From: Martinezella tropici
GTDB lineage: Bacteria > Pseudomonadota > Alphaproteobacteria > Rhizobiales > Rhizobiaceae
Direction: 5' to 3'
DNA length: 64,000 nucleotides
Assembly (NCBI GenBank): GCA_000799755.1
Contig: JUHI01000006.1
Span: forward strand, 248,001 to 312,000
The position numbers and the translations under genes are program-made. Each line of letters opens with the position of its first letter. Position 1 is the first letter of the stretch. The notes under the pieces are model-generated. The model had not been told where the DNA came from, did no database searches, and saw nothing but the letters and a program-made list of their open reading frames with translations. Below are positions 15,017 to 23,870 of the stretch, one piece after another.

Positions 15017-17731
15017 TTACGATAACAGTTCTTTGAACATACCGTTTTTCTCTAAAAGATCGGTGGTGGAACCACTTTCGACAAGGCTACCGTGATCGAA
15101 GACCAGGACGCGGTCGAACAATTCGGCAAAACTGGGATTGGACAGGACCCAGATAATCGCCGGCGCATACCCGTCGCTGTCGAGTTGCCCCAGAATCGCC
15201 CGTGCAATCTGATCCTGAATGCGATGGTCCAGCGCCGGCAGCGGGCGATTGCAGATAAGGTAGTCGGCACGTTTCAAAAGGGCGCGACCGAGATTGAGTT
15301 TCTGGCGCTGCACATTCGTCAGCCGCTTGCCGCCGGAGCCGACATCGAAATCCAGGCCGATCGACAAAACGCTGTCATGCATGCCGAGACGGCCGAATAC
15401 ATCATACATGATCTGATGGATGCTTTCCGGGGCATTGGCCTGCTGATGGGCAATACGACCGAACAGCACGTTATCCATCAAGGTGGCGGAGGCGGTAAAG
15501 CGCTCCGGATCGTAACGCTCGATAACCTTGGCAAGATCGGCCGGAATATTCTCATAGAATTTGGCGCGCGCCTGCACGATCTTTTCCATCAGCACCTGCG
15601 TCAGAAGGCCGAAGCGGTGACGCGGTTCGATATAGGAGAAGCTCAGCCGGATGATGGCGGCGCGCTCGTCGTCGGCCGCCGCCTCAAAGCCCTTGCCGTT
15701 CAGCTTTTGCAGCAGAGCCTCGTAAGTCGGAATGTCCTCGGCCGTCATGAAGGTCAGTTGCTGGAAGAAAGGATGGTCCGGCGGCAGATCGGTGAAGAGT
15801 TCGACGGCGTTTTCGGCAATCTCCAGACCCATGTCGTACAAATCGGATACCAGGCCGGTTTCCGCGAATACCTGCCGGAAATAGGGATGAGCAGCCAGCT
15901 TGCGGTTGGTCATCTGCGGCCGCTTCAGCGTGCCAAAAAGCAGATTTTCACCGACCGTCGCCTGTAGATTGTAACTATCGAACTGGAAGGGGACGACGAG
16001 GTCCTCGAGCTTCTCCTCCTCCAGCCGCGACCGCAATGCCTGCCGCAGTTCGACGATGCGCGACGTCAGATCCTCGTGAGAGACGGCATCGACATTCGAG
16101 CGCAATGCCATGTCGAAAATATCCTGCGACATCGCGACGGCATCGAGCACCGGCCGGATGGCGGAATAGATATCCTCAGGCCCCGTCGCGCCGGCGGCGG
16201 CATAATCGACCCAATCGCTGTTGGGATCGAGTTCCGGATTGGCTGCGCGCCGCGCCTCGGCGAAACTCCACTTGACCTTTTCTGCCTCATCGTCGCTGTA
16301 GACGGGAGCAACGAGCGGCGCATGCTTAAGGCCATAAAGGAGATTGCTGCGCAAGGTGCCGTGGAAGAAGAACGTCTCGGACGACGCATAGGCTATGCGG
16401 CGCCCGGTCAGCGATTCCGGCAATTCCAGCAGATCGCGGCCATCGATCGAGATGCGACCGCTATCCGGCCAGGTCAGGCGTCCGAATGCCTCCGCAAGAT
16501 ACTCGCCGCCGGCACCGCTGTCGCCGACGATCGCCACCCTTTCGCCGGGATGAATCTCAACCGAAACGTGATCGAGCACGCGCGCGCCGCTGTCATCGAC
16601 GACGGTCAGATTGGTTGCAACGAGGGAATGGGTGATGCGGCCGGCCGGCGCGTGTGAAACGACCTGTATCTTCGGATCGATCAGGTTATCGACGCTGAAC
16701 TGCTCGACCACCTGATTGTACTTGACCTGAACGTCCTGGCGCGACTGATCCCAGTCGATCAGTTCCTTCAGCGGCCCGGGGAGATCCTTGTAGGCATTGA
16801 TGACGGCAACGAGCTGACCGATGTCCAGGCGGCCCTGCAATGCCAGAAAGCCGCCGATCAGATAGAACAGGAACGGCGTCACCTGAGCCAGGAAGTTATT
16901 GATGAACTTCACCATGAACTTCCATTGATAAAGATCGTAGCGGATCGAGAAGATCAACCCGAGGCGGTGCGCGATATCGGCGCGTTCCAGGTTCGTCGTG
17001 TCGTTGGCATGGATAGTGCCGATGCCGTCGACGATCTCGCCGACGCGACCGGACAATTCGCGCGCCGTCAGCTGCCGCTGGCGGCCAAGCTCCAGAAGCC
17101 GCTTGCGCATGCGGGGAATGACGATCGCCTGCACGGCGACGATGGCGGCTGCAATCATGCCCAGCCAGAAATTCTGCATGATGATGAAGACGAGCGCGGT
17201 CACCGCCTGACCGCCGAGAAGGGCGGGCTGCACGAAGGCATCGCCCGTAAAGCCGCCCATCGGCTCCACCTCGTCCTTGATCATGGTGGCGATTTCCGCG
17301 GGCTTCACCCGCTTGAAATGCGCCGGCGGAAACCGCAAGACACGATCGATCAGCTCGAAGCGGATGCGGCGAAGCATACGCTCGCCGAGACGCCCCTTGT
17401 AAGTATTGATATAGAGCTTGAAGAGACCGTTGAGCACGACAAGCGCCAGGAACACCAAGCTCAGTGCCACGAGCATCCACATGCGCGTCAGCTGCATGCC
17501 CTGAAAGACCACGACATGGCCGATCAGCGGCAAGTCGAAGGCGATGTGCATGAAAGTCTGCGTATCGCCCGGATGTTCGAAACCCTTGCCCTGGATCGGG
17601 CCGTTGACGATCTGCTTCGGCAGGTCGAAGGACAGGAAATAGGGAATCATCGAAGCCGCCACGACAAGCAGTATCCAGATCTGCTCCAGCCGGGTATTCG
17701 ACCAAATGTAGCGCGCTAGGCTTTTTTCCAT
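15017..17731 (-). CDS. ABC exporter-like membrane protein with degenerate, enlarged nucleotide-binding region
   Basis: 904 residues. Residues 1-340 look like an ABC exporter membrane domain (helices near 18-35, 84-110, 170-205 and 280-300). The nucleotide-binding part starts near 370 but lacks the key catalytic residues. Walker A reads GDSGAGGEY (403-411) without the Lys-Ser/Thr pair; the signature reads KRLTNVQRQKLNLGRALL (802-819); Walker B reads ADYLICNRPLPALD (822-835) with Cys-Asn where Asp-Glu is expected. The domain is about 500 residues, twice the usual size, and contains three copies of a motif normally found once after the Q-loop: FFHGTLRSNLLYG (455-467), NLQATVGENLLFG (588-600) and FTASATLMDNVLFG (745-758). 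The protein probably does not hydrolyse ATP in the normal way. It sits between three glycosyltransferase genes and a cNMP-binding protein gene in the same direction. Function unknown. Confidence 0.8.
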   Translation of the reverse strand: MEKSLARYIWSNTRLEQIWILLVVAASMIPYFLSFDLPKQIVNGPIQGKGFEHPGDTQTFMHIAFDLPLIGHVVVFQGMQLTRMWMLVALSLVFLALVVLNGLFKLYINTYKGRLGERMLRRIRFELIDRVLRFPPAHFKRVKPAEIATMIKDEVEPMGGFTGDAFVQPALLGGQAVTALVFIIMQNFWLGMIAAAIVAVQAIVIPRMRKRLLELGRQRQLTARELSGRVGEIVDGIGTIHANDTTNLERADIAHRLGLIFSIRYDLYQWKFMVKFINNFLAQVTPFLFYLIGGFLALQGRLDIGQLVAVINAYKDLPGPLKELIDWDQSRQDVQVKYNQVVEQFSVDNLIDPKIQVVSHAPAGRITHSLVATNLTVVDDSGARVLDHVSVEIHPGERVAIVGDSGAGGEYLAEAFGRLTWPDSGRISIDGRDLLELPESLTGRRIAYASSETFFFHGTLRSNLLYGLKHAPLVAPVYSDDEAEKVKWSFAEARRAANPELDPNSDWVDYAAAGATGPEDIYSAIRPVLDAVAMSQDIFDMALRSNVDAVSHEDLTSRIVELRQALRSRLEEEKLEDLVVPFQFDSYNLQATVGENLLFGTLKRPQMTNRKLAAHPYFRQVFAETGLVSDLYDMGLEIAENAVELFTDLPPDHPFFQQLTFMTAEDIPTYEALLQKLNGKGFEAAADDERAAIIRLSFSYIEPRHRFGLLTQVLMEKIVQARAKFYENIPADLAKVIERYDPERFTASATLMDNVLFGRIAHQQANAPESIHQIMYDVFGRLGMHDSVLSIGLDFDVGSGGKRLTNVQRQKLNLGRALLKRADYLICNRPLPALDHRIQDQIARAILGQLDSDGYAPAIIWVLSNPSFAELFDRVLVFDHGSLVESGSTTDLLEKNGMFKELLS

Positions 17732-17966
17732 TGCTTACTGCAGGCTTTCAAATTCAACGCCCAGCGCCGGCGCGATGCCGGCACCGATGTTGCAGAGATG
17801 CGGGAAGGTTTCGTTGCGGATACGTGGCCCCATATGTGAAAGGGGACTCCGCCCGGTCTTTCGTCCACGCTCCTCCCGATTCATCGATTTCTCGATTTAT
17901 ATCACAAGATTGCGGGAATCCAGGAAGATAAAACGACAGGACGTCATCAACGCCCGCCGCTGCCTC

Positions 17967-19112
17967 CTATTCGATCCCGCGCAGAATGGCCGATGTCCTG
18001 GCGGCCCCGCCGAGATCGACATCCGGGGTGCCCGGTCTGGGTCTCGAAAGCGCTGTCCTCACGGCCTCGACAAGCAAATCTGTAGTCAACCCCGCCTCCG
18101 GCAAGGCCAATGCCAGCCCCAATCGCTCCAACCGCTCGGCTCTCACGGATTGTTCCGTCTCGCCGCCCGCGGTGAACGGAACCAGAATGGCGCGGCAGCC
18201 CGCAACAAGGAGATCGCCGACCGTGTTGTAGCCTGCCTGCGAAATCGACAGCTCGGCGCCGCGCAGAAGCGAGGGGAAATCCTTGCGGAAACGAACGAGT
18301 TCGACATTGCCGGGCGCGTCCTCGGCGAGATCGACGTAATCCTTTTCGGGCAAATTCGGCCCAGCGATCAACAGCCAGCGCCGATCGGTGGCCACACGGC
18401 TCGCCGCCTCCAGCGAGGCGCGGATAAGGTCACGGCCGACAGCACCACCGCCGGCCGAAACGACGATGTCGAAGGTTTCGATCGGCTCCGGCGGCAAAGC
18501 GGGTGCGACGAGACCCGTATAGACGATCTTGTCGGCGATCGCCTCCGTCAGGGGGAAGGTTTCTTCCAGCCGGACAAAATGCGGGTCGCCATGGACGAGC
18601 ACGCCGTCGAAGTGATCGCGAAGAAGCCTGACTGTCTCTTCGTCGCGCCCCGGCTTTTTCTGTTGCTGCAGAATATCACGCACCGAAGTATAGAGCCGCG
18701 GCTTCGGATCGCTGTTGGAGATGGCATCGAGCAACGGCAGCAGCTCGAAACGCATCTGCCTGCGGCCGAAGGGAAATGCCTCGATAATGACGACGTCAGG
18801 CGCCGCCTGCCGGAATGCCTCCAGCAGCAGATCGCGCCTGCGTGACAGAAATTCTTCGCCGACCGGGTTGCCGTACTGGTCGGCAAGACCGGAAAAGCCG
18901 GCACTGCTGGCAACCACGGCCGGCAATGTGACGGAGGTAACATCCGTCCCCGGAAACCCGTTGACCGGCACGCCGCCGGTCACGACCGTCACCTGGCAGC
19001 CGTCCTTCGCCAGCGCACTGGCAACGCGGCTTGCACGCGCCAGATGGCCGATGCCGAGCAGATGTTGAACGTAGAAGAAAACGCGCAAGGGAGGGACATG
19101 CGAGGCCATCAT
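17967..19112 (-). CDS. MurG/GT28-like glycosyltransferase (predicted)
   Basis: 381 residues from ATG 19112, which overlaps the upstream stop by four bases (ATGA); an ATG at 19145 would add 11 residues. The N-terminal GIGHLARASRVASAL and the C-terminal SQAGYNTVGDLL with LVPFTAGGETEQ match the GT-B fold of the GT28/MurG type, where the glycine-rich loop and the C-terminal segment bind a nucleotide sugar. No signal or membrane helix is visible, so it works at the cytoplasmic side. It is similar in layout to the glycosyltransferase at 20386. The acceptor is unknown; the neighbouring ABC-like protein suggests a product handled at the inner membrane. Confidence 0.75.
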   Translation of the reverse strand: MMASHVPPLRVFFYVQHLLGIGHLARASRVASALAKDGCQVTVVTGGVPVNGFPGTDVTSVTLPAVVASSAGFSGLADQYGNPVGEEFLSRRRDLLLEAFRQAAPDVVIIEAFPFGRRQMRFELLPLLDAISNSDPKPRLYTSVRDILQQQKKPGRDEETVRLLRDHFDGVLVHGDPHFVRLEETFPLTEAIADKIVYTGLVAPALPPEPIETFDIVVSAGGGAVGRDLIRASLEAASRVATDRRWLLIAGPNLPEKDYVDLAEDAPGNVELVRFRKDFPSLLRGAELSISQAGYNTVGDLLVAGCRAILVPFTAGGETEQSVRAERLERLGLALALPEAGLTTDLLVEAVRTALSRPRPGTPDVDLGGAARTSAILRGIE

Positions 19113-20368
19113 GCGGATTTCCGCCATTGGTCTTCTTTCTGCCATTGCTCCTCGAACAAGCCGGTCAATTGCCGGATGCTGGCGTGATAGTCGAAATGGT
19201 CGCGCACCCGCTTTTCGGCCGCCGCCCCGAGCCTGTGGCGCAATGCCGGGTTGCGAATGGCAGATTCCAGCCCGGCGGCAAGCGCCTGTGGGTCTTCCGG
19301 AGGTACTACCAGGCCGTTCTCACCGTCGTCGAGCAATTCCGGCACCCCGGAAACATTGGTGGAAACGCAGACGAGCCGCTGGCTCGACGCTTCCACGAGC
19401 ACATTGGGCAATCCGTCGCGATCGCCATCGGCCGCGACCCTGCAGGCAAGCGCGAAAATATCGGCCTGGCGATAATGGGTGAGCACATCCTCCTGGGCCA
19501 GCGCCCCCTTCCAAGTGATGCGATCGGCAATGCCGAGCGTATCGGCCAGCGCCTTCAACTTCGTAAGACCGTCGCCGCCGCCGATATGGGTAAAGCGCCA
19601 ATGGAGATCGCCGGGCAGCAGCGCCAGCGCCTTCAAAAGCACATCATATCCCTTCTTTTCCACCGCGCGGCCGACGCTCAGAATGAAGGCGGGATCGGTA
19701 CGGTCCGCCCCATCACGACCGGAGTGCTCGCCGGCAAAGGGAGCGAAGCGATCTAGATCCAGCCCGTGATAGCTCAGATATACCTTGTCATCCGCCTTGA
19801 TCAGGTCACGCATATGCTCAAAGCCGGTGCGCGTGCAGGTCACGGTCCAGCGGGCGCGGCCGAGCTTTTCGGAAAGCTCCCAGTCGGGCGAAGTCCATAT
19901 GTCCTTGGCATGGGCCGAGCAGGTCCATGGAATGCCGGTCATGATGCTGGCGTAGGCCGTCACCGAAGCCGGCGTGTGGATGAAATGCGCGTGCAACCAC
20001 TCGCCGCCGTCGGGCCATTCATGTGCCAAGACCAGTGCCTGGCCGAAGCGGCGCACGCGGTTCGGCGTGATATCCCGCTTCAGGTCAGCCCAGAATTGCT
20101 TGAGCAACGGCTTGAAACCAGGCTTGCCGATGCCCGCAAGGAAGGCTCGCAGCACCCGCCTCGGCTCGTTGTGCAGATATTCCGGCAGGTAGACGACACG
20201 CGCCTTGATCTCGTCGTGGACGGGATGGCGCTTCTTGTCGGTGGGCTTGCGCATCGAAATCAGCGTCAGATCGAAGCCCGCCTTCTCAAGGCCGAGCAGC
20301 TCCTGTGCGATGAAGGTTTCCGACAGGCGAGGATAGCCTTTCAAGACCACCAATATTTTCTTGCGCAT
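19109..20368 (-). CDS. Group 1 (GT4) glycosyltransferase
   Basis: 419 residues. ATG 20368 is preferred to the TTG one codon upstream. N-terminal KGYPRLSETFIAQELLGLEK is typical of a GT4 subgroup acting in exopolysaccharide or lipid-linked sugar synthesis, and the C-terminal part holds SVGRAVEKKGYDVLLKALAL and the donor-binding EASSQRLVCVSTNVSGVPEL (usual form EAMA.G.PVV). Cytoplasmic, GT-B fold. It lies between two MurG/GT28-like genes, with overlap on the downstream side and an 18-base gap upstream, so the three are almost certainly co-transcribed and probably build one glycan. Confidence 0.82.
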   Translation of the reverse strand: MRKKILVVLKGYPRLSETFIAQELLGLEKAGFDLTLISMRKPTDKKRHPVHDEIKARVVYLPEYLHNEPRRVLRAFLAGIGKPGFKPLLKQFWADLKRDITPNRVRRFGQALVLAHEWPDGGEWLHAHFIHTPASVTAYASIMTGIPWTCSAHAKDIWTSPDWELSEKLGRARWTVTCTRTGFEHMRDLIKADDKVYLSYHGLDLDRFAPFAGEHSGRDGADRTDPAFILSVGRAVEKKGYDVLLKALALLPGDLHWRFTHIGGGDGLTKLKALADTLGIADRITWKGALAQEDVLTHYRQADIFALACRVAADGDRDGLPNVLVEASSQRLVCVSTNVSGVPELLDDGENGLVVPPEDPQALAAGLESAIRNPALRHRLGAAAEKRVRDHFDYHASIRQLTGLFEEQWQKEDQWRKSA

Positions 20369-20385
20369 CAACAGGTTCCGGTGAT

Positions 20386-21600
20386 CTACTCGGCAACGAT
20401 CGACAGCGGCGTATAGCGCTCTCGGTCATCGAACCATTCGCCGACGGTGCGCGAGATATGCACCAGTCCTTCCAGGCGCATGTTGCTGTTGCTCGCCGAA
20501 GGGGGCGCCCGGTTCGGCAGGCGCTTCAACGCGGCGGCCAGTTGCTTCGGATCGGCCGATTCTTCTGGCAGCAGCATATCGACGAGACCGAGCTCGCTTG
20601 CCCGCTGCGCACGGATGAGCTGCTCCTCGCGCGGGCGCGTGCGCGGAATGATCAGCGCCGGCTTGTCGAAGGACAGGATCTCGCAATAGGTATTGTAGCC
20701 ACCCATCGCGACGACGGCTTTGGCGCCGGCAATCAGCTCTTCCATCTTGTTATCGAATTCGATGACCTGCAAACAGTCGATCTTGCTAGCGCGCTCCAGT
20801 AATTGGCTGCGCTCCTTGGCCGGCATGTAGGGACCGAGCACGATCAGCGTCTTCTGCGTAAGAGAGCTGTCCTCCTCGAAAGCGCCGATGACGTCGCTGA
20901 CGAGATCGGCGCCATCGCCGCCGCCGCCCGTCGTCACCAGAATATAATCCTCGTCGGGCACATGTTCGGACTTCGTGCCCAAAGTGGAAACGCTGCGCTG
21001 CAGGAAGCCCACGAACTCCATCTTCCGGCGCACGCCCGCGGGAACATCGAGACCGACGAGCGGATCATGGAAATCCGGCGGACCATAGACCCAGACGCGA
21101 TCGTAGAACTGATCGATCTTCTGCAGCACGTTATTCTTTTTCCATTCCGCTTCCAGCAGGTGTGGCGCGTCCATGACGTCGCGCATGCCGAGAACAAGCG
21201 TCGTGCCGCGCGCCTTGAGATAGGTCAGCGTCTCCTCGACCTCACCCTTCAAGCCCATCGGCTCCTTGTCGACGATAAAGACATCGGGCTGGAATGTTTC
21301 GGCCGTGTGGCGAATGATCGACTGCCGCATCTTCAGCGTCTCCTGAAGCGCGACATGGCTTGCCATCGATGTGTACTCGCCGTCGCGCAGCTTGATGACG
21401 CTCGGCACCTTTACGAAATCCACGCGGGCACGATAATCGAATGCCCCGGCAATCGTTGCGCCGGAGATAATCAGCACGTTGAGCCCGCGATAGTCCTCTA
21501 CAAGCGCGTGCGCGATCGTCCGGCATCGCCTGAGATGGCCGAGACCGAACGTATCGTGGCTATACATGAGGATTCGAGCATCTTCTAAGCGCCGCTTCAT
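20386..21600 (-). CDS. MurG/GT28-like glycosyltransferase (predicted)
   Basis: 404 residues from ATG 21600. The protein carries HDTFGLGHLRRCRTIAHAL at the N-terminus and AMGGYNTYCEILSFDKPAL followed by PRTRPREEQLIRAQR at the C-terminus, the pattern of a family of predicted glycosyltransferases related to MurG (GT28, GT-B fold). It opens the six-gene group reading leftward to 13907. The 99-base gap to the upstream ABC permease gene leaves open whether it has its own promoter. Donor and acceptor are unknown. Confidence 0.77.
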   Translation of the reverse strand: MKRRLEDARILMYSHDTFGLGHLRRCRTIAHALVEDYRGLNVLIISGATIAGAFDYRARVDFVKVPSVIKLRDGEYTSMASHVALQETLKMRQSIIRHTAETFQPDVFIVDKEPMGLKGEVEETLTYLKARGTTLVLGMRDVMDAPHLLEAEWKKNNVLQKIDQFYDRVWVYGPPDFHDPLVGLDVPAGVRRKMEFVGFLQRSVSTLGTKSEHVPDEDYILVTTGGGGDGADLVSDVIGAFEEDSSLTQKTLIVLGPYMPAKERSQLLERASKIDCLQVIEFDNKMEELIAGAKAVVAMGGYNTYCEILSFDKPALIIPRTRPREEQLIRAQRASELGLVDMLLPEESADPKQLAAALKRLPNRAPPSASNSNMRLEGLVHISRTVGEWFDDRERYTPLSIVAE

Positions 21601-21699
21601 AGGCAAAACCTCTGGGGGTGAAAGTTATACGCGGTGTGTCGGCAAACGACAGCCGCGGCCGCTTCTCGAATTGCAATCCTATCTTCGCCATTCACCCTG

Positions 21700-22875
21700 C
21701 TATTTGTAGGGATCGGCGGCATCGCGCAAGCCGTCTCCTAAAAAGTTGAACGCCAGAATGACCAAAATCACCGGGATCATGGGAAAAAGGAGCCATGGAT
21801 AGAAGGCGATAACGCTGACGCTCCTCGCCTCGGTCAACAAAATACCCCAACTCGTGATGGGCGGGCGAAGCCCCAATCCGAGAAAACTGAGCGCGGTTTC
21901 ACCCAAAATCATGCTCGGAACCGAGATGGTCGCGGTGGCAATCAGATGCGACATGAAGCCGGGCACGAGATGCCGGCCGATGATGCGTCGGGTGGGAGCG
22001 CCCATCAACTGCGCAGCGAGTACATAATCCTCCTCTCGCAGGGATAGCAGCTTTGAGCGCACGGCGCGGGCAAGGCCGGTCCAATCGAGAATGCCGAGAA
22101 TGATGGTGATGCCGAAATAGACGATGATCGGACTCCAGCTCACCGGCATGATCGCCGCCAGCGCCATCCACAATGGCAGGCTCGGTAGCGATTGTAGCAC
22201 TTCGATGACCCGCTGCACGAGCAGATCGAAGAGGCCGCCGTGATAACCGGCCAGGCCGCCGATGACGATGCCGAGCACGAAACTGATCGCAATGCCGATC
22301 AGCCCGATCGTCAGGGATATGCGCGCGCCGTAGATGATGCGCGACAGCACATCCCGGCCCAGACGGTCGGTTCCAAGCAGATACATTTGCCCTCCGACCG
22401 CCGGGCAGACCAGATGGACGTTCGAATCCACCAGGCCCCAGAAGCGATAGGCGTCACCACGACAGAAAAAGCGGATCGGCTGCACGTCTGAGGGATTTTC
22501 GGTATAAATCCGGCGCAGCGTGTCGATATCGAGCGTCATCTTGCGGCCATAGACGAATGGCCCGACAAAATTGCCCTTATCGAAAAAATGCACCATCTGC
22601 GGCGGCGAATGGATGTAGTCGACATTGCGGGTATGAAGCCCGTAGGGCGCGAGGAATTCCGCAATCACGATCATGCCGTAGGCCAGCAGCAGGAAGATTC
22701 CGGAGGCGAGCGCGAGCCTGTGCCTCCTGAACTTCCACCACATCAGCTTCTTTTGCGAAGCCATGTAGTAGCGCTGTTGGCCGGCCGACATGGTTTCGAA
22801 CTGATCCGGATCGAAATCCGCACTCGATACGTAATGCTCCAGGGGGGCGCCTGGTTTGGGCAGGGATACGCTCAC
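21700..22875 (-). CDS. ABC importer permease, DppC/OppC type
   Basis: 391 residues. After a cytoplasmic N-terminal tail of about 45 residues comes the first helix (LALASGIFLLLAYGMIVIAE), then a long periplasmic insertion (YIHSPPQMVHFFDKGNFVGP to VCPAVGGQMYLLGTD), and then GTDRLGRDVLSRIIYGARIS and the coupling loop EEDYVLAAQLMGAPTRRIIG. The insertion resembles that of the AgpC-like permease at 6871, so the two transporters are paralogous. The start overlaps the stop of the partner permease by four bases. Substrate not known; a sugar oligomer or glycoside is as likely as a peptide. Confidence 0.85.
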   Translation of the reverse strand: MSVSLPKPGAPLEHYVSSADFDPDQFETMSAGQQRYYMASQKKLMWWKFRRHRLALASGIFLLLAYGMIVIAEFLAPYGLHTRNVDYIHSPPQMVHFFDKGNFVGPFVYGRKMTLDIDTLRRIYTENPSDVQPIRFFCRGDAYRFWGLVDSNVHLVCPAVGGQMYLLGTDRLGRDVLSRIIYGARISLTIGLIGIAISFVLGIVIGGLAGYHGGLFDLLVQRVIEVLQSLPSLPLWMALAAIMPVSWSPIIVYFGITIILGILDWTGLARAVRSKLLSLREEDYVLAAQLMGAPTRRIIGRHLVPGFMSHLIATATISVPSMILGETALSFLGLGLRPPITSWGILLTEARSVSVIAFYPWLLFPMIPVILVILAFNFLGDGLRDAADPYK

Positions 22876-23870
22876 TTTGTACTCCTGCCTTGCAAGCGGA
22901 TGCGGGGATCGAGAAAGCCGAGCGCGATATCCGAGATCAACACGCCGATGACGTTGAGGAAGGCGAGGAACATCAGAAACGAGCCGGCAAGATACATGTC
23001 CTGGCTTTGCAGGGCCCGTATCAGCATCGGGCCGGTCGTCTCCAACGACAGCACGATCGCGGTGATTTCAGCGCCGGAAATGATCGATGGCAGGATGGAC
23101 CCGATATCCGCAACGAAGAAATTCAGCGCCATGCGCAGCGGATACTTCACCAGGGCCTTCAGGGGATGCAGCCCCTTGGCGCGCGCAGTGATGACATATT
23201 GCTTCTGCATCTCGTCGAGCAGGTTGGCGCGAAGACGGCGGATCATCCCCGCCGTGCCGGCCGTGCCGACGATGATGACGGGAATCCAGAGATGCGAAAG
23301 GATGGAGCGCGCCTTTTCCCAGCTCATCGGCTGCGAAAGATATTTCTGATCCATCAGGTGGCCGATCGACACGCCGAACCAGACATTGGCGAAATACATC
23401 AGAATCAGCGCCAGCATGAAGTTCGGAATGGCGATACCGAGCAAGCCGAGGAAGGTCAGCCCGTAGTCGCCCCAGCTGTATTGATGGGTCGCCGAATAGA
23501 TGCCGATCGGGAAGGCAATCAGCCACGTCACCAGGATCGTCGTCATCGACACCAGAATGGTCAGCCACAAGCGGTCGCCGACGACGTCGGAAACCGGTAG
23601 CTGATATTCGAAGGAATAGCCGAAATCGCCGTGCAGCATCCCCGCGACCCAGTGGACATACTGGATCGGCATCGGTTGATCGAGCCCGTATTCATGGCGT
23701 AGATTCTCGATCTCCTGCAGGTTCGCCGTCTCGCCCTGGGCGCGCAACTCGGCAATCTGGCTTTCGAAGAAGTCGCCGGGCGGAAGCTGGATGATGGTGA
23801 AGACCAGCATCGAAATGACGATCAGGGTCGGGATCATCACGGCAATGCGCCAGAGGATATATCTAAGCAT
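22872..23870 (-). CDS. ABC importer permease, DppB/OppB type
   Basis: 332 residues, starting MLRYILWRIAVMIPTLIVIS, with the QLPPGDFFESQ periplasmic segment and the coupling loop YVITARAKGLHPLKALVKYP. About six helices. It overlaps both neighbours: eight bases with the binding-protein gene upstream and four with the second permease downstream. It forms the channel with that permease. Confidence 0.87.
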   Translation of the reverse strand: MLRYILWRIAVMIPTLIVISMLVFTIIQLPPGDFFESQIAELRAQGETANLQEIENLRHEYGLDQPMPIQYVHWVAGMLHGDFGYSFEYQLPVSDVVGDRLWLTILVSMTTILVTWLIAFPIGIYSATHQYSWGDYGLTFLGLLGIAIPNFMLALILMYFANVWFGVSIGHLMDQKYLSQPMSWEKARSILSHLWIPVIIVGTAGTAGMIRRLRANLLDEMQKQYVITARAKGLHPLKALVKYPLRMALNFFVADIGSILPSIISGAEITAIVLSLETTGPMLIRALQSQDMYLAGSFLMFLAFLNVIGVLISDIALGFLDPRIRLQGRSTK

